A stretch of DNA of 64,000 nt from Faeciplasma sp048393055. Lineage in GTDB: Bacteria; Bacillota; Clostridia; Oscillospirales; Ruminococcaceae. Every line of letters begins with the position of its first letter. The stretch's first letter is position 1. The stretch spans positions 372,001-436,000 of the forward strand of contig DBFJJS010000010.1 in NCBI GenBank assembly GCA_048393055.1, read 5' to 3'. The notes under the pieces are model-generated. The model had not been told where the DNA came from and did not search any database. It saw only the letters and a list, made by a program, of their open reading frames with translations. Below, piece by piece: positions 61,653 to 64,000 of this stretch. The position numbers and the translations under genes are program-made.

Positions 61653-63440
61653 TTATCCAAGCCTCGCTTTAAGAGCGTCAAGCTCGCCTGCAAGCTCCTT
61701 TGGAAGCTTATCGCCGAACTTAGCGTAGAATTCTCCGATGCCCTCGGCCTCTTCTCTCCAAAGGTCCTTATCGACGCTGAGAAGTCCTCTTACGGTTTCG
61801 GTGGTTATACCGTCAAGACCCTCAACATTGATATCCTCAGGCTTTGGCTCATATCCGATAGGAGTCTCCACTGCATCAACAGCGTCCTCGCAGCGGTCGA
61901 TTATCCACTCAAGAACTCTCATGTTGTCTCCGAAGCCGGGCCAGATAAAGTTTCCATCGTCGTCAGTCCTGAACCAGTTTACATTAAAGATCTTGGGGGC
62001 TTTATCGCCAAGAATCTTACCCATTTCAAGCCAGTGTCCCCAGTAATCAGCCATGTTGTATCCGCAGAACGGGAGCATTGCCATGGGGTCTCTTCTTACT
62101 ACGCCGACAGCTCCTGTAGCAGCAGCCGTAGTCTCGGAAGCCATGATGGAACCAACGAAAGTACCATGCTGCCAGTTAAATGACTGATATACCAGCGGAG
62201 CGGTCTTTGCACGTCTGCCGCCGAAGATGATAGCACTTATCGGAACGCCCTTCGGATTGTTAAACTCGGGAGAAATGCAGGGGCAGTTCACAGCAGGAGC
62301 TGTAAAACGTGAGTTGGGGTGCGCAAGCTTATTGCCCTGAGCAATGTACTCCGGACCGTTTACCTTCTCACCCTTCCACTCAGTAGCGTTTACCGGAGGA
62401 TTATCGTCGAGCTTCTCCCACCATACAGTCATATCGTCGTTATTAATAGCTACGTTTGTAAAGATAGTGTTCTTTCTTGTAGAAGCCAAAGCGTTAGGGT
62501 TGGACTTTGCATTTGTGCCGGGGGCAACTCCGAAGAAGCCGTTCTCGGGGTTGATGGCGTAAAGCCTTCCGTCCTCTCCGGGCTTAAGCCATGCAATATC
62601 GTCTCCTACTGTCCAAACCTTGTAGCCCTTCTTGGTATATGTCTCAGGCGGAATAAGCATTGCAAGATTGGTCTTTCCGCACGCAGAGGGGAACGCTGCG
62701 GTGACATACTTGATTTCGCCGTTGGGCTTTTCAATTCCGAGAATGAGCATGTGCTCAGCCATCCAGCCCTCGTTTTTGCCCTGATAGGAAGCGATTCTAA
62801 GAGCAAAACACTTCTTTCCGAGGAGAACGTTTCCACCGTATGCGGAGTTTATGGACCAAATAGTATTGTCTTCAGGGAACTGAACGATATATCTGTTCTC
62901 AGGGTCGACGTTTGCCTTTGAATGAAGTCCTCTTACGAAGTCGTTTGAAACGTCTCCGAGGTTCTCAAACGCCTGCTCGCCCATTCTTGTCATTATAGCC
63001 ATGTTAAGAACAACGTAGATAGAGTCAGTGACCTCTACGCCAACCTTTGCAAGAGGAGAACCGATAGGTCCCATGGAATACGGGATAACGTACATCGTTC
63101 TGCCCTTCATTACTCCGTCGTACATTGGAGTGAGCTTAGCGTACATCTCCTTGGGGTCGCACCAGTTGTTGGTCGGTCCAGCGTCTTCCTTTCTGCGCGA
63201 GCAGATAAAAGTCCTGTCTTCAACACGCGCGACGTCGTTAGGAAGCGTCCTGTGATAAAGGCAGCCTGGAAGCTTTTCCTGATTGAGCTTTATCATTTCG
63301 CCTGTTGCGCACGCCTCTTCGCGAAGCGCGTTGAGCTGCTCCTCGCTTCCGTCAATCCAGACAACCTTGTCGGGCTTTGTAAGCGCTACCATCTCGTCTA
63401 CCCATTTGTTTACATTTGGGTTCTTAGTAAGTGAAGCCAT
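61653..63440 (-). CDS. pckG: Phosphoenolpyruvate carboxykinase (GTP)
   Basis: Interconverts oxaloacetate and PEP with GTP/GDP. 595 residues, the size of the GTP class rather than the 530-residue ATP class. The P-loop SACGKTNLAML carries the reactive cysteine of this class; FIWPGFGDNMRVLEWI is also typical. AAAGGAGAT is upstream of the ATG. In fermentative anaerobes the enzyme often works in the carboxylating direction. Confidence 0.96.
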   Translation of the reverse strand: MASLTKNPNVNKWVDEMVALTKPDKVVWIDGSEEQLNALREEACATGEMIKLNQEKLPGCLYHRTLPNDVARVEDRTFICSRRKEDAGPTNNWCDPKEMYAKLTPMYDGVMKGRTMYVIPYSMGPIGSPLAKVGVEVTDSIYVVLNMAIMTRMGEQAFENLGDVSNDFVRGLHSKANVDPENRYIVQFPEDNTIWSINSAYGGNVLLGKKCFALRIASYQGKNEGWMAEHMLILGIEKPNGEIKYVTAAFPSACGKTNLAMLIPPETYTKKGYKVWTVGDDIAWLKPGEDGRLYAINPENGFFGVAPGTNAKSNPNALASTRKNTIFTNVAINNDDMTVWWEKLDDNPPVNATEWKGEKVNGPEYIAQGNKLAHPNSRFTAPAVNCPCISPEFNNPKGVPISAIIFGGRRAKTAPLVYQSFNWQHGTFVGSIMASETTAAATGAVGVVRRDPMAMLPFCGYNMADYWGHWLEMGKILGDKAPKIFNVNWFRTDDDGNFIWPGFGDNMRVLEWIIDRCEDAVDAVETPIGYEPKPEDINVEGLDGITTETVRGLLSVDKDLWREEAEGIGEFYAKFGDKLPKELAGELDALKARLG

Positions 63441-63787
63441 TATATCTATCTCCTTTTTTAGATTTTCAGCATTCCGTGTGCAGTGGGCAGGGGAAAGAAG
63501 GAAAAATATTATTTATACATTGTTTATACAAAAACCAAATTTTCCTCATATATTATGATACACTCGAGCTGTCAACATGTCAAGTACATGGTTTCAAGTT
63601 TCACGCAATTTTCAAATATCCCTGCTCCGCTACAGCGTTTGACGCAGTATCGGTAAGCGTGCGGTATGAGCGGCATGAGCTCGGACTGATTATAATATAT
63701 CAATTTATCGGCGGCGAATTATCATTGTTATGTGCGTGCTTATACGTTAAAATATACTTAATATAAAGCACAAGGAGCATTGATATT
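63441..63787. other. Divergent intergenic region pckG / GH31
   Basis: 347 AT-rich bases containing the minus-strand pckG promoter and an AAGGAG SD for the plus-strand gene; no other gene or RNA element is recognisable. Confidence 0.5.
63547..63575 (-). promoter_or_regulatory. Promoter of pckG
   Basis: TTGACA (63570-63575) on the minus strand with TATATG (63547-63552) at 17 nt; the -10 box is imperfect. Gives a leader of about 100 nt. Confidence 0.5.
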
Positions 63788-64000
63788 ATGGGTAAAATAA
63801 CAATTATCAATAACAACAGCATACTCTTCGAGCGCAGGGACGAAACGATGCTCATCGAGACATACGGTCTGAACTGCATACGCGTAAGGTCCTCCAAAAA
63901 CGCCAGGCTTTCTGATGAAAAATGGACTCTTTTAGATCCGCTGGATAATGCCCGTCCGGAAATAAGCGGCGACGACAAGCACGCCACTCTCACAAACGGC
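63788..64000 (+). CDS. N-terminal part of a GH31-type glycosidase
   Basis: The frame opens at an ATG with AAGGAG upstream and runs off the right edge after 71 residues. The start (SILFERRDETMLIETYGLNCIRVRSS) resembles the N-terminal beta domain of GH31 alpha-xylosidases and alpha-glucosidases. The catalytic part is outside the window, so the assignment is tentative. Confidence 0.6.
   Translation, partial: MGKITIINNNSILFERRDETMLIETYGLNCIRVRSSKNARLSDEKWTLLDPLDNARPEISGDDKHATLTNG

Overview
The window reads as a chromosomal segment of a spore-forming member of the Clostridia (Firmicutes), probably a gut or rumen type. Evidence for this includes an alpha/beta small acid-soluble spore protein, spmA/spmB, an AbrB-type regulator, a diaminopimelate aminotransferase (dapL) lysine route, T-box, lysine and cobalamin riboswitches, strong Shine-Dalgarno sequences, sigma-A type promoters with 17-nt spacers, a GTP-dependent PEP carboxykinase and xylan-degrading enzymes. 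I saw no rRNA, tRNA, CRISPR array, prophage or insertion sequence. This is dense housekeeping DNA rather than a mobile island.

Layout. 1-2.1 kb: end of an unknown gene, acpS, an NAD(P)HX dehydratase and a lipoprotein. 2.1-7.9 kb (minus): a nitrogen operon glnN (type III glutamine synthetase) - amtB fused to a PII domain - asnB. 7.9-9.7 kb (minus): a lone trpB behind a tryptophan T-box. 9.8-16.8 kb (plus): a split archaeal-type glutamate synthase (amidotransferase, FMN/Fe-S core, ferredoxin, FAD reductase, GXGXG subunit), a type I glutamine synthetase and an ANTAR antiterminator. 16.9-28 kb (plus): pyrG, purF, purC, purB, purA, carA, carB. 28-32 kb: sbcDC. 32-33.5 kb: GH10 xylanase. 33.7-38.3 kb: lysine riboswitch with dapA-lysA-dapF-dapL. 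38.4-42.7 kb: GH43-like protein, spore protein, VanY-like peptidase, Mrp ATPase. 42.8-50.7 kb (minus): hflX, a degenerate ArgC homologue, an OB-fold-like lipoprotein and a four-gene carbohydrate ABC importer. 51-54.7 kb: surface protein, LysR regulator, small protein, alcohol dehydrogenase. 54.8-57.9 kb (minus): corrinoid importer with its cobalamin riboswitch. 58-61 kb: AbrB-type regulator, spmAB, YmdB-like phosphodiesterase, TtcA-like protein. 61.6-63.4 kb: pckG. The right edge holds the start of a GH31-type glycosidase.

How it fits together. Ammonium uptake, both glutamine synthetases, glutamate synthase, asparagine synthetase and several glutamine-consuming amidotransferases (carA, purF, pyrG) lie within 28 kb. 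The most interesting signal is regulatory. Both nitrogen operons begin with a near-consensus promoter and a leader in which hairpins with six-nucleotide loops (A at loop position 1, G at position 4, the signature bound by ANTAR proteins) overlap intrinsic terminators. The glnN leader has three such hairpins and two terminators; the glt leader has one. The ANTAR protein encoded at the end of the glt-glnA cluster has lost its phospho-acceptor aspartate, so its signal is unknown. Other points worth a look are an ArgC homologue that has lost both catalytic residues, an identical SD-hairpin-start geometry in front of pyrG and purA, and an importer binding protein with a C-terminal membrane helix.
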